Shown here: positions 20,703 to 29,852 of the stretch, piece after piece | Position numbering within the stretch: the first letter of the stretch is position 1 | How the letters are laid out: the number at the start of each line of letters is the position of its first letter | Source of the DNA: Gemmatimonadaceae bacterium | GTDB lineage: Bacteria; Gemmatimonadota; Gemmatimonadetes; Gemmatimonadales; Gemmatimonadaceae | Assembly (NCBI GenBank): GCA_014379355.1 | Contig: JACMLX010000252.1 | Coordinates: 1-39,423 of the forward strand | DNA: 39,423 nt | Reading direction: 5' to 3' | The notes under the pieces: generated by a model | The model's database searches: none | Told to the model about the DNA's origin: nothing | The model's input: only the letters and a program-made list of their open reading frames with translations | Position numbers and translations under genes: made by a program

Positions 20703-21263
20703 GTGAGTCCTCGCGCTGCGGTGTTTCTCGATCGTGATGGCACGATCGTGCATGACGTCAACTATCTGGCGCGACCGGAGCAGCTGAAGCTGATCTCGGA
20801 TGCGCCCGACGCGCTGTCGCGACTGAGTGCGGCCGGCCTGCCGCTGATCGTGATCACGAATCAGTCGGGCATCGGTCGCGGCCTGCTGACCGAGGCCGAT
20901 TTCAGCGTGATCACCACACGCCTCGACGAGATGCTGGCAGCGCACGGCGTCACGCTCACGGCGACCTATCACTGTCCCGATTCGCCGGACGTACCGGCTG
21001 CTGTTTCGTGCCGCAAACCCGGCGACGCGATGCATCGGCGGGCAGCGGAGGAGCATGGCATCGACCTGCAGAAGTCGTTCTACATCGGTGACAAGTGGCG
21101 CGACGTCGCACCGGCGGTGACGCACAATGCCATGGGTGTGCTGATCCCGACGCCGGAGACGTCGTTCGGTGATCTGTCGCGCGCGAAGGAGGATGCGGTG
21201 GTCGCAACGACACTGACGGCGGCCGTGGATCGCGTGTTGCGCATGCACGCGTCGCGCTCGTAG
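20703..21263 (+). CDS. HAD-IIIA phosphatase, GmhB-like
   Basis: 186-residue HAD phosphatase close to D-glycero-D-manno-heptose 1,7-bisphosphate phosphatase or histidinol phosphatase. The catalytic pair is in FLDRDGT (D10, D12). NQSGIGRG, CRKPG and YIGDKWRDVAPA are the other HAD motifs. The GmhB zinc site is usually Cys-X-His and Cys-X-Cys. Here the corresponding bases encode CPDS and VSC, so two of four ligands are replaced. GTG start with GGAG six bases upstream. A glycosyltransferase family 9 gene at 32601 would fit heptose use in lipopolysaccharide, but it is far away. Confidence 0.82.
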   Translation: MSPRAAVFLDRDGTIVHDVNYLARPEQLKLISDAPDALSRLSAAGLPLIVITNQSGIGRGLLTEADFSVITTRLDEMLAAHGVTLTATYHCPDSPDVPAAVSCRKPGDAMHRRAAEEHGIDLQKSFYIGDKWRDVAPAVTHNAMGVLIPTPETSFGDLSRAKEDAVVATTLTAAVDRVLRMHASRS

Positions 21264-21275
21264 TCCCGGCCGACG

Positions 21276-21983
21276 ATGCCGACGCAACCGCGCACACGCA
21301 TCGCCGCCTTCGTGTCAGGCGGCGGCTCGAACTTCGTCGCGGTGCACGAGTTTCAGCGTGCACGCGGTGAGCTGGCGGCTGGCGAGGTCGTGCTGGTGAT
21401 TTCGAACACGTCGGGTTGCGAAGCGCTCGCGCGTGCGATCGAGCGCGGCATCACCTGCGCCGTGCTCGCGAACCCGAAGGACGGCGACGCACTGCTGTCC
21501 CTGCTCCGCGAGCACTCGATCGATGTACTGCTGCTGGCCGGGTATCTGGCACTGGTCCCTGCCGCCGTCACGCGCGCCTATCGCGGCAAGGTCGTGAACG
21601 TGCATCCTTCCTTGCTGCCGGCCTTCGGTGGATCCGGCATGTATGGCCGTCATGTCCACGCTGCCGTCCTCGCATCGGGTGCCAGGATCAGTGGTGCGAC
21701 CGTGCACTTCGTCGACGAGGTCTACGACCGCGGCGCGATCATCGCGCAGTGGCCCGTGCCGGTGTTCGAGGAAGATTCACCAGCGGACCTGGCCGCACGC
21801 GTCCTGCGCGTCGAGCATGCGCTTCTGCCGCGCGTCGTCGAGCTGCTCTGTGCCGAATCTCTTGCACTCGATGACGACGGCACCGTGCACGGCGCATTCC
21901 TGACAGGGTCGCAGCGAGATTGCTTTTCATTGCTGGCCGAATCGTCGCTGGACTCTGAGCTTGATCATGCGCTGGCGAAATAG
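21276..21983 (+). CDS. purN: Phosphoribosylglycinamide formyltransferase
   Basis: Third step of purine synthesis: formyl transfer from 10-formyl-tetrahydrofolate to GAR. 235 residues. SGGGSNF near the N-terminus is the phosphate loop. VNVHPSLLPAFGGSGMYG carries the catalytic asparagine and histidine, and HFVDEVYDRGAII the aspartate. The C-terminal tail beyond about residue 205 is longer than in E. coli. It follows the phosphatase by 12 bases. purH comes next on the strand, after a 356-base gap filled by an inverted-repeat element. Confidence 0.95.
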   Translation: MPTQPRTRIAAFVSGGGSNFVAVHEFQRARGELAAGEVVLVISNTSGCEALARAIERGITCAVLANPKDGDALLSLLREHSIDVLLLAGYLALVPAAVTRAYRGKVVNVHPSLLPAFGGSGMYGRHVHAAVLASGARISGATVHFVDEVYDRGAIIAQWPVPVFEEDSPADLAARVLRVEHALLPRVVELLCAESLALDDDGTVHGAFLTGSQRDCFSLLAESSLDSELDHALAK

Positions 21984-21994
21984 TCTTCGGAGGC

Positions 21995-22297
21995 GGAGCG
22001 CACGGAGCTCACGGAGTGCGTCGCTTGCGGGCATTCGTGATGCTCGACGCATCTCTGACTTTTTGTGGGGATAGGACGGGGAGGCCGGAGAGTGCGCGAC
22101 ATGGAGGCATCGTCGTAGCGCGCGGCATCGCAATTTGAGGGGAACAGCAGTTCCAAGAAAGAATGAGATGATGCCTCGCAATTCAGCATTGGTTGCTACC
22201 TACGCACTCCCCGACCTCCCCGGCCTCTACATCCAAAGGCTTTTTTGAACAACAAGAATCGTTGCACGACGAAAACTCCGTGACCTCCGTGCGCTCC
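21995..22297. repeat. Intergenic inverted-repeat element E (class with GCTGTTCC core)
   Basis: Two nested arm pairs are visible. The outer pair, GGAGCGCACGGAGCTCACGG at 21995-22016 and its reverse complement at 22276-22297, agrees at 21 of 22 positions. The inner pair, GGGGAGGCCGGAGAGTGCG ending near 22096 and CGCACTCCCCGACCTCCCCG from 22203, is also inverted. The core GGAACAGCAGTTCC at 22141-22154 is the reverse complement of the core in the element at 16128-16426. CTGACTTTTTG occurs at 22055. No gene is supported in 21984-22339. Confidence 0.78.
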
Positions 22298-22339
22298 ACT
22301 CCCGAAGCAGTTCAGTTGTAGAACCCAAATGGACCGTGT

Positions 22340-23887
22340 ATGCCTCGCGCACTGCTGAGCGTTTCTGACAAAGCTGGTCTCGTTGATCTTGCGCGGGCGC
22401 TGATCGCGCGGCACTGGAACTTGATCTCGACCGGCGGCACCGCGAAGGCGCTCAGGGATGCGGGGCTGGCGGTGAAGGACATCAGTGAGGTCACGGGATT
22501 TCCGGAGATGCTCGACGGTCGAGTGAAGACGCTGCATCCGGTGGTGCACGGGGGATTGCTGTACCGTCGCGATCTGCCGGAACATGTCGCCGCCGTGGAA
22601 GCGCACGGCATTCACGCCATCGACCTGGTCGTCGTCAACCTGTATCCGTTCCGGCAGACGGCCGCGCGAGTCGGTGTGCTGCCGCATGACGTCATCGAGC
22701 AGATCGATATCGGTGGCCCGTCGATGCTGCGGTCGGCAGCGAAGAACTTCAGTGCGGTGACGGTCGTCTGTGATCCGGCGGACTATCCGCGGGTGATCGC
22801 GGAGCTGGATTCGAAGGACGAGGAAGGCGGCTTGATCCTGCGCCGTGACCTGGCCGCGAAGGTGTTCGCGCACACCGCATCGTACGACAGCGCGATCGCC
22901 GGCTGGCTGCAGCATCAGGTGGCACCGGATGATCCGTTCCCGGCGACGCTGCCGCTCGCATTCGAGAAGGCGCAAGGGCTGCGCTACGGTGAGAATCCCG
23001 AGCAGCGCGCCGCATTCTACGTCGAGCGCGCCGGCGCAGGCCTCGCATCGCTCGAGCAACTTGGCGGCAAGGAACTGAGCTTCAACAACCTGCTCGATGT
23101 CGATGGCGCGCTGATGGCGATCGCGCCGTTCCTCGAGCAGGTCGCGTGCGCCATCATCAAGCACACCACGCCGTGCGGACTCGCCATCGGCGCGACCCCG
23201 CTCGAGGCGTACCAGAAGGCGCTGGCCTGTGATCCGACGTCGGCATTCGGCGGCGTCGTCGCGTTCAGCGTGCCGATCGATGACGCGACGGCAGACGCGA
23301 TGAGCACACTGTTCCTCGAATGCATCGTCGCACCCGCCATTTCCGACAGCGCGGCGGATCTCCTGGGACGGAAGAAGAATCTGCGGGTACTGATCGGCAC
23401 ATTGCCGGCGTCGGATGCCGGCGGAATGGACATCAAGCGTGTGCGCGGCGGCGTGCTGCTGCAGGACCGCATGGTTGTGCCGACCGGGGACATCCCGTGG
23501 AAGGTGGTCACGAAGCGCGCACCGTCCGCCGCTGAACTGGTCGATCTCGCGTTTGCGTGGCGCGCATCAGCCGCCGTCAAGTCGAATGCCATCGTCCTGG
23601 CGCGAAATGGTGCCACGCTTGGCATCGGGGCCGGTCAGATGTCCCGCGTCGACGCCAGTTTCCTGGCCGGCCACAAGGCGACGCAGGCCGGGCACGACAC
23701 CGCCGGCTCGGCGCTGGCCTCGGACGCCTTCTTCCCGTTCCGCGACGGCGTCGACAGCGCGGCAACGGTCGGGGTGACCGCGATTGTCCAACCCGGCGGC
23801 TCCATGCGGGACGCCGAGGTGATCGCGGCGGCGGACGAACACGGGATCGCAATGGTGTTCACCGGCAAGCGGCTTTTCCGGCACTGA
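22340..23887 (+). CDS. purH: Bifunctional AICAR formyltransferase / IMP cyclohydrolase
   Basis: Catalyses the last two steps of IMP synthesis. 515 residues, normal. The N-terminal IMP cyclohydrolase (MGS-like) domain shows [30 protein letters not shown] and [19 protein letters not shown]. The C-terminal transformylase domain shows [22 protein letters not shown] and [12 protein letters not shown]. The transformylase uses 10-formyl-tetrahydrofolate, linking it to glyA. Start ATG just after the repeat element. Confidence 0.97.
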   Translation: MPRALLSVSDKAGLVDLARALIARHWNLISTGGTAKALRDAGLAVKDISEVTGFPEMLDGRVKTLHPVVHGGLLYRRDLPEHVAAVEAHGIHAIDLVVVNLYPFRQTAARVGVLPHDVIEQIDIGGPSMLRSAAKNFSAVTVVCDPADYPRVIAELDSKDEEGGLILRRDLAAKVFAHTASYDSAIAGWLQHQVAPDDPFPATLPLAFEKAQGLRYGENPEQRAAFYVERAGAGLASLEQLGGKELSFNNLLDVDGALMAIAPFLEQVACAIIKHTTPCGLAIGATPLEAYQKALACDPTSAFGGVVAFSVPIDDATADAMSTLFLECIVAPAISDSAADLLGRKKNLRVLIGTLPASDAGGMDIKRVRGGVLLQDRMVVPTGDIPWKVVTKRAPSAAELVDLAFAWRASAAVKSNAIVLARNGATLGIGAGQMSRVDASFLAGHKATQAGHDTAGSALASDAFFPFRDGVDSAATVGVTAIVQPGGSMRDAEVIAAADEHGIAMVFTGKRLFRH

Positions 23888-23904
23888 GCGAACCGTGCGA
23901 TTGT

Positions 23905-24029
23905 ATTGACGCCAGGACGCAAAGTCGCCAAGTGTCACTGCCTGTTCCCCCCGAACGAACTCGCTGAGCCGGATATAGGGAATGGGTTGTGACGTTGAAC
24001 GCTTGGCGTCTTGGCGCCTTTGCGTCAAA
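23905..24029. repeat. Intergenic inverted-repeat element D (simple-arm class)
   Basis: Arms at 23905-23932 and 24002-24029 are reverse complements at 22 of 28 positions. The right arm is a near-tandem CTTGGCGTCTTGGCGCCTTT followed by GCGTC. About 70 unpaired bases lie between. It starts 18 bases after the purH stop and sits 46 bases before the next element. Confidence 0.7.
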
Positions 24030-24074
24030 GCCCTTCCGATCTGCGTCTGTGGTTTCAGCAGCGTCCGGGTGCTC

Positions 24075-24210
24075 GTCTCGCACAGAGGCACAGCGCCGCA
24101 GAGGAATGAACCAGGCATGACGGGGGGACGCGTCCGGACAGATAGCACTCGTCACCGATGATCGGCGGCGATTGCATGCTCTCTCTGTGGCGCTGCGGTT
24201 CTGTGCGAGT
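24075..24210. repeat. Intergenic inverted-repeat element C (simple-arm class)
   Basis: Arms at 24075-24103 (GTCTCGCACAGAGG onward) and 24181-24210 (ending CTGTGCGAGT) agree as reverse complements at 23 of 28 aligned positions. The left end GCTCGTCTCGCAC matches that of the element at 8245-8445. Together with the preceding element it fills most of the gap 23888-24328. No gene is supported there. Confidence 0.72.
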
Positions 24211-24328
24211 CGCTCGATGCAAAAGGCTGTGGAACATTTGATTTGGAGACCTGGCACTAGCCCCGGTGGCAGGGGTAAGGCGATTTTCACGGGTTCTGTT
24301 TCGTACCACCGTCCTTTTCCAGCAGCTG

Positions 24329-26734
24329 ATGGCCTCCTCTGCAGCCCCGATTCCGGCGGCGCGGTCCAGCGTGACCGGCGCGACGTCCGTGATCCATACC
24401 GACCTCGACTACAAGCCCTCGTATCTCGCGGCCGGACTCGCCTCGCTGGCGGTCTTTGCGCTGTACCTGATCACGTTGGCCCCCTCGACGGCCATGTGGG
24501 ACGCGAGCGAGTACATCGCCGCAGCGTACGTGCTCGGCCTGCCCCATCCTCCGGGCAACCCGTTCTTCATCCTGCTTGGCAATGTGTTCGCGCATCTGCC
24601 GATCCCGGGAATGTCGGTGGCGGTCAAGCTGAACATGCTCGCAGCGCTGTCGAGTGCCGTGGCGGCGGGCGCGTGGTTCCTGATCACCGAACGAGTCCTC
24701 GTCAGCTGGTTGCCGCGAAAGTGGATGCGACTTACCGGTGCATCTGTCGCGACCCTGATCGGTGCGACCGCATTCACGGTGTGGAACCAGAGTGTCGTGA
24801 ACGAAAAGGTCTACACCGTGTCGCTGGCGATCTTCGCGATGGTCGCGTGGCTGACCGTGGCGTGGTGTGACGAGCCTGAAGGGAAGCGCGGCGACCGGCT
24901 GCTGATCATGATCGCATTCCTGATCGGACTGGGTTATGCGAACCATCCCGCCGGCATGCTGCCTGCGCCGGCAGTGGGCCTCGCGATTCTCTTTCGCCGC
25001 TGGCGCACGATTCTCAACTGGAAGCTGGCGCTCGCCTGTCTGGGCGCGGTGATCCTCGGCCTTTCACCGTTCGCGACGCAGCCGATCCGGGCCGCGCACT
25101 TTCCTGCGATCAACGAAGGTGAGCCCACGGCGTGCCGGACGGAGATCGGATTCGATTGCACGTTCAGCGCCGTCACGTGGGATCGCTTCAAGTACAACTT
25201 CGATCGCGGACAGTACGGAAAGCCGCAGCTGACCGAGCGTCAGGCGCCGATCGGTGCGCAGGTCGGCATGTGGTGGTTGTACTTCAAGTGGCAGTGGCTG
25301 CGCGACGCACATCAGGAAAGCCCCGGCAAGCAGAACGCGCTGGCGATCGTGTTCCTCGGACTCGGCCTGATCGGCGGATTCGTGCACTACAAACGTGACC
25401 AGAGGAGCTTCCTGTTCTTTGGTCCGCTGATCGGCACACTGACGATCGGGCTGATCATCTACCTGAACTTCAAGTACGGGTACAGCCAAAGCCCCGAGCT
25501 GGGCGACAGCGTCGCGCGCGAGGTGCGCGATCGTGACTATTTCTATCTGTGGAGCTTCAGTGCCTGGAGTGTGTGGGCAGCGCTGGGCCTCATCTACCTG
25601 TGGGAAACGGTCGCCGGCTTCATGGGTACCGAGACGATCGAGCTGGGCAAGCAGCGTTTCAGCTCGCCGAATCAACGTGCATGGATGATCAGCGCGCCGG
25701 TGCTTGGCCTGGCGCTGATCCCGATGATAGGCAACTGGACACAGGCCAGCCGCGCCGGTCAGCGTGATACCAGGGATTTCGCGCACGACCTGCTGAACAG
25801 CGTCGAGCCATACGGCATCCTGATCACGGTCGGCGACAACGACACCTTCCCGCTCTGGTACGCACAGGAAGTCGAAGGGATCAGGAAGGATGTCTTGATC
25901 GCGAACACCAGCCTGATGAACACCGACTGGTATACGCGCCAGATGATCCGTCGTCCGATCTACGAGTACGAGTCGGCGAAGGGTCCGGATGTGTACAAGA
26001 GTGGCATGTGGACGAAGCCGACGACGAAGCCGCTGGCACTCTCGCTCGCGCAGGCCGACAGCGTGCCGCTGTACATGCAGATCGAGTCCGCGATGGTGTT
26101 CCGCCAGGGGACGATCGAGGCGGTGATCAACCCGCAGAACCTGAACCAGGGTGTGCTCGAACGCGCCGACATCCTGACGCTGTACATGATTCGCGACAAC
26201 TGGGGCAAGCGACCGATCTACTTCTCGCGCACGTCGGGCATGTACCCGTCGCAGCTGGGGCTCGGCGAATACATGCTGACGCAGGGACTCGCGCGGAAGC
26301 TGCTCTACACGCCGGTGACGATCTCGAAGGACACCGTTCCGGTGCAAGGCGAGGGCGCGATCGACGTGAACCGGAGCATGGAGCTGTGGAACAAGGTCTT
26401 CATGGGCCAGCAGTCGATCATCTCGCGCGGCGATTGGGTCGACAAGCCGTCGGCAGGTATCCCTGCCCTGTACGTCAGCGTGGGGATCTTCCTGTCGGAT
26501 GCGTTGCGCGCGTCGGGGCGGAATGCCGAGGCGACGCAGGTGGCCGAGACGAGCAAGAAGATCGCGATCGCGAGTCGGACGCTGAACTGGTTCGGTGGGG
26601 AGGCGGGGATCCTGGGGACGCAGCCGGCGCCTGGCAGTTTTCTGCCGGGATTGGACAGTCAGAGTGGGGTTCCGACGGCGGTGCCGTTGGGCGGGGCGCC
26701 GGCGGCAGACACGGGAGCAGGAAAGAAGCCGTAG
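24329..26734 (+). CDS. DUF2723 membrane protein (PMT-like glycosyltransferase fold)
   Basis: 801-residue polytopic membrane protein. The N-terminal half has the DUF2723 pattern: LITLAPSTAMWDASEYIAAAYVLGLPHPPGNPFF at about 48-80 with the acidic residue D equivalent to the catalytic site of protein O-mannosyltransferase-like enzymes, then several transmembrane helices. NEKVYTVSLA and GLGYANHPAGML are typical. After the last helix near residue 475 comes a soluble region with ITVGDNDTFPLWYAQEVEGIR, also typical. Probably a lipid-linked sugar transferase; acceptor unknown. An in-frame GTG at 24266 is an alternative start. Neither has a clear ribosome binding site. Confidence 0.88.
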   Translation: MASSAAPIPAARSSVTGATSVIHTDLDYKPSYLAAGLASLAVFALYLITLAPSTAMWDASEYIAAAYVLGLPHPPGNPFFILLGNVFAHLPIPGMSVAVKLNMLAALSSAVAAGAWFLITERVLVSWLPRKWMRLTGASVATLIGATAFTVWNQSVVNEKVYTVSLAIFAMVAWLTVAWCDEPEGKRGDRLLIMIAFLIGLGYANHPAGMLPAPAVGLAILFRRWRTILNWKLALACLGAVILGLSPFATQPIRAAHFPAINEGEPTACRTEIGFDCTFSAVTWDRFKYNFDRGQYGKPQLTERQAPIGAQVGMWWLYFKWQWLRDAHQESPGKQNALAIVFLGLGLIGGFVHYKRDQRSFLFFGPLIGTLTIGLIIYLNFKYGYSQSPELGDSVAREVRDRDYFYLWSFSAWSVWAALGLIYLWETVAGFMGTETIELGKQRFSSPNQRAWMISAPVLGLALIPMIGNWTQASRAGQRDTRDFAHDLLNSVEPYGILITVGDNDTFPLWYAQEVEGIRKDVLIANTSLMNTDWYTRQMIRRPIYEYESAKGPDVYKSGMWTKPTTKPLALSLAQADSVPLYMQIESAMVFRQGTIEAVINPQNLNQGVLERADILTLYMIRDNWGKRPIYFSRTSGMYPSQLGLGEYMLTQGLARKLLYTPVTISKDTVPVQGEGAIDVNRSMELWNKVFMGQQSIISRGDWVDKPSAGIPALYVSVGIFLSDALRASGRNAEATQVAETSKKIAIASRTLNWFGGEAGILGTQPAPGSFLPGLDSQSGVPTAVPLGGAPAADTGAGKKP

Positions 26735-26759
26735 TTCGAGAATTGGTGTTTGGATGCGT

Positions 26760-26798
26760 CGAACGCCCATCTGCATCTAGTCTGCAGGTGGGCGTTCG
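26760..26798. terminator. Hairpin terminator between convergent genes
   Basis: 16-bp stem CGAACGCCCATCTGCA / TGCAGGTGGGCGTTCG with a 7-base loop, one G-U pair, 25 bases after the DUF2723 stop. It lies between convergent genes and could serve both strands. No T-run follows, so it is a stem-only terminator or an RNA 3'-end stabiliser. Confidence 0.75.
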
Positions 26799-26886
26799 TG
26801 GTGTGGGCTGGCGATGCGTGGCTGCGGCAGAGCCTGCAGCCTGACCCGGACGCATGCGCTTGCGCTTCAGCCCCCTGACACCTCGA

Positions 26887-28659
26887 TCACGGATCGATGT
26901 ACAGCCACAATCCTGCCCCGTAATTGGCGCTGACCATGTAGAACCGCGTCCCGTCTGTCCCGATCGCGACCTGTGCCCCACCCATCCGCATCGCTGCCGG
27001 TGTCGTCGGCGTCGTCCACGTGCCGGTGCCCGGAAACAGCGCCGTCTGGAAGAACGGCCCACCGGACGCCTCGAGGCTGATCGGGATTCCGTACGTCGCG
27101 AAGATGTTCCTTGGCGAGCCGAACACGACGGCCTGGTTTACCGTCGGACCGACGTGTGACCAGGTCACGCCGTAGTCGGCACTTCGCAACACGCCGGCGC
27201 CCAGCGTCGAGTTGGCGCCAGCCATGTAGACGGCGCCGCTCGCGTCGGGTTGGAAGATCGGGGTCACGCCATTCGACACCTCGTTCCGGTCGACCTGAAC
27301 CCAGGACGTGCCACCGTTGATCGTGCGCCAGGTGCCGAACACTCCACCAGCCTGCTCGCTGATCCACAGGTAGGTACCGCGCGTCGTGGCTGCATTGCCT
27401 GTGTTGATGAAGTTGATGGATGCAGTCCGACCATTCGTCAGCATGCCCGGGTTCAAGGGCACGGTCGTCCAGTTCTGGCCACCATCCACACTCTCCACGA
27501 GGATATCGTGCTCGTGGCCAGCCATGATCAGGTGTCGGGGATCATACGGGTCGACGGCAGGCGGAAACATGTCCTGACGACTGAGAGGGTCCGGGGCGAT
27601 CGTATACTTCGTCCAGTTGACCCCACCGTCTGTCGAGCTCCAGAAGCCGCGGGCCGTGCCGCGAATGCACGACTGATACAGCGTGGGCGGGTTGCTGGCG
27701 GCGCCGGGTGCCACGCTGATGCCACCCGCGCAATCGGAGACGGTGACACCGTTCGAGCCGGTGTTGATCGGGCCGGTCCACGTGCGCCCGAAATCCACCG
27801 ATTTCCAGATCCCCTGACAATTGAACTGGGCGTAGAAGTCGGACTTCCTGTTCGGATCCACCTGCACGCTCTGCACGCCGAAGTTGCCGCAGCTGAGGCC
27901 GTTGGTAAGGTCAGCGTTGGCGGGCGTGACATTCAGCCACACGCCCGTCCCAGCCGGTGGCGGCGATACGACGGTCACGAGGGTGACATTCGCCTGCGCA
28001 CTGACGGCGGGATTGCCTACGAGCGTGGCCGTCACCGTGAAGGTCGAACCTGCAGCCGCGCCGGCCGTGTACAGGCCACTGGCTGAGATCGTGCCGCCCG
28101 TCGCCGTCCAGATCACATCCACCGCGACGGGTGCCGTGGGGTCGGTCGCGCGGCGGCCCGTGACTCCGAACTGCTGCGTGCCGCCCGTAGCCACGGAGAC
28201 CGGCGTCGGCGTGATGACAAGACTGGTGACGGGCGCGGCCTCAGTCGTGAAGGCCCAACTCCCGCCAGTCGTCAGTGCATTCCCGGCGGCGTCGCTGGCC
28301 GCGGTCGTGATAGTCGCCGTGTAACTCGTGCTGACGGTGAGCGGCGACGTCGGCGTGAACGTCGCGGTGTTGCTGACGACGCTGACGGTGCCGACGACGG
28401 GGACGCTCCCCGCGGTGGTCCTGAGCGAGAAGCTGGTCGTCGTCAGCGTCGAATTCTGCATCGGCTCGGAAAACGTCACCGCCGGCGCCGCCGAAATCGA
28501 GACATCCGTCGCATTCTCGCCCGGCGTGATCGCGATCACCGTGGGCGGTGTCACGTCGTCGCCGATCGACACGTCAGGACCGGTGCTGGGCTCGAATATC
28601 AGGCAGGACGTGAGTGCCGGAAGAGCAGCGCACAGCATCACGCGGCGAACGTGGCGCAT
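26887..28659 (-). CDS. Ig-like and BNR/sialidase-type beta-propeller lipoprotein
   Basis: About 590-residue exported protein. With the chosen ATG the signal is MRHVRRVMLCAALPALTSC, with a lipobox cysteine at residue 19. An in-frame ATG pair 45 bases upstream gives a longer form with a signal unusually long for a lipoprotein. Residues about 35-135 form an SbsA-type Ig-like domain (TPGENATDVSISAAPAVTFSEPM). About 140-235 form a second Ig-like domain. From 260 on come repeated sialidase/BNR Asp-box-like units (STDGGVNW, SVDGGQNW, TINGGTSW, SADYGVTW), a propeller fold. No catalytic sialidase arginine triad was identified, so enzymatic activity is not claimed. Confidence 0.85.
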   Translation of the reverse strand: MRHVRRVMLCAALPALTSCLIFEPSTGPDVSIGDDVTPPTVIAITPGENATDVSISAAPAVTFSEPMQNSTLTTTSFSLRTTAGSVPVVGTVSVVSNTATFTPTSPLTVSTSYTATITTAASDAAGNALTTGGSWAFTTEAAPVTSLVITPTPVSVATGGTQQFGVTGRRATDPTAPVAVDVIWTATGGTISASGLYTAGAAAGSTFTVTATLVGNPAVSAQANVTLVTVVSPPPAGTGVWLNVTPANADLTNGLSCGNFGVQSVQVDPNRKSDFYAQFNCQGIWKSVDFGRTWTGPINTGSNGVTVSDCAGGISVAPGAASNPPTLYQSCIRGTARGFWSSTDGGVNWTKYTIAPDPLSRQDMFPPAVDPYDPRHLIMAGHEHDILVESVDGGQNWTTVPLNPGMLTNGRTASINFINTGNAATTRGTYLWISEQAGGVFGTWRTINGGTSWVQVDRNEVSNGVTPIFQPDASGAVYMAGANSTLGAGVLRSADYGVTWSHVGPTVNQAVVFGSPRNIFATYGIPISLEASGGPFFQTALFPGTGTWTTPTTPAAMRMGGAQVAIGTDGTRFYMVSANYGAGLWLYIDP

Positions 28660-28926
28660 GGAGGGTCGGGAAACGACTGCGAACGGCCGTGTGGAATGCA
28701 TCATCGCTCAAAGGGTAAACCGGGTCACGCTGTCTCGGCTTCGGAACGTCCGGGCACGCGACAAATGACGCGCACCCCCCGTCGAAGTCTCGCGCGTGCC
28801 GAGGAGAATCCCAGGAGGACTGCGCGAGTGGCGCCGGGATGGACGAGCCCTCCGATGCGACCGCCACCGCCGTGACGTTTTCCGCGACGACGCGTCCGCG
28901 CGTGGTGGCACGACACTCCGGTGCGC

Positions 28927-29559
28927 TCACAGCCGATACCGCACCGGCTGCGCCTCGAGCTTGTCCTCGCCAAGCATGTAACTCCGGCAGAACACACAAT
29001 GAAACACCCGGATCGACGAACTTTCCTTTTTCGCAGCGTCGATCGCGCGTGACAGTGGTACACCGAGCAGCACGTTCCAGCGATTCCTGATGGTAAGGAT
29101 GCTGCCACCCCAGTTGCCCATCAGGCTCTCCAATTGAATCTGCTGCGATTTGCCAGAGTTCTTGAGCATCTGCTGGAACTTGGAGCTGCGCACTTTGTCG
29201 CTCGTCGCGACCTGACTGGCCACCTGGCTGTAGGTCTCCACGGTCTCCTTGCCGCCCGCTCCGGCGTGGGCACCCTGGTACTTGGTGAGCAGATAGTTGC
29301 GGCACCACTGGTCGCTGGTGAACGTCTCCACCGGACTCGCTTCCGCGACGCGTCTCGCGAAGGAATTGATCTGCGGATCGAGGAGCGCGGCGCCGTGATC
29401 ACCGTAGAACAGGATCGTGGTGTTCGCCGGAACACGGAACGCCCGGTTTTCCGAGACGTAGCCGCCGTGCGCCGAGATCATGCAGTCCGACGAATTCGTG
29501 GCGGAGCGGAACAGGTACATCGACTCGCCAAGCTTGACTGCGCCGTCCGGTGTCGACAT
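28927..29559 (-). CDS. Stv-like putative adhesin domain protein
   Basis: 210 residues, no signal peptide seen. The N-terminal part has DCMISAHGGYV and AFRVPANTTILFYGDHGAAL. The C-terminus has VFHCVFCRSYML with two cysteines. This order of a Ser-Ala-His-Gly-Gly segment, a Val-Pro-threonine strand with Gly-Asp-His-Gly, and a C-terminal Cys-X-X-Cys resembles the putative Stv adhesin domain as I remember it; I could not check. Function is unproven. It is transcribed away from the RtcB region, whose promoter lies about 90 bases to its right. Confidence 0.55.
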   Translation of the reverse strand: MSTPDGAVKLGESMYLFRSATNSSDCMISAHGGYVSENRAFRVPANTTILFYGDHGAALLDPQINSFARRVAEASPVETFTSDQWCRNYLLTKYQGAHAGAGGKETVETYSQVASQVATSDKVRSSKFQQMLKNSGKSQQIQLESLMGNWGGSILTIRNRWNVLLGVPLSRAIDAAKKESSSIRVFHCVFCRSYMLGEDKLEAQPVRYRL

Positions 29560-29648
29560 CGGAGTGTCCAGTGCGCGAGGAGCGGAGTGCCATCGGGATC
29601 GAACGAAGGTCCGTGCAGGTACTGCTCGCTGTCAAGATTCAGGGACCC

Positions 29649-29677
29649 TTGACAACACGCACTGGACCCCATATCAT
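29649..29677 (+). promoter_or_regulatory. Near-consensus sigma70 promoter
   Basis: TTGACA at 29649-29654, a 17-base spacer, then TATCAT at 29672-29677. This is a perfect -35 and a 5 of 6 -10 at the ideal spacing, by far the best such match I noticed in the window. Transcription would start near 29684 and reads toward the small Cys-rich frame, a terminator at 30075-30110, and if read-through occurs the RNA elements and rtcB. Confidence 0.72.
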
Positions 29678-29852
29678 CGCCGCTCTGGGAGTCGCGTCCC
29701 GATCGTTCACGAGTTGCCCGGCGCCGTCGCAGTCGCGCGGTCCTACCAGCTCATGCCCAACGGATTCCGTATCCGTTGTGTCGAACGCTCGGTGACGCGA
29801 TTTGTCGTTTCCCGCCCACCGTTTCCTGCTCATCACGTTCCGCGAGTTTTCC

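Noticed and set aside
25064-26776. 570-residue open frame on the minus strand
   Set aside because: Antisense to the DUF2723 gene and lacks any family pattern.
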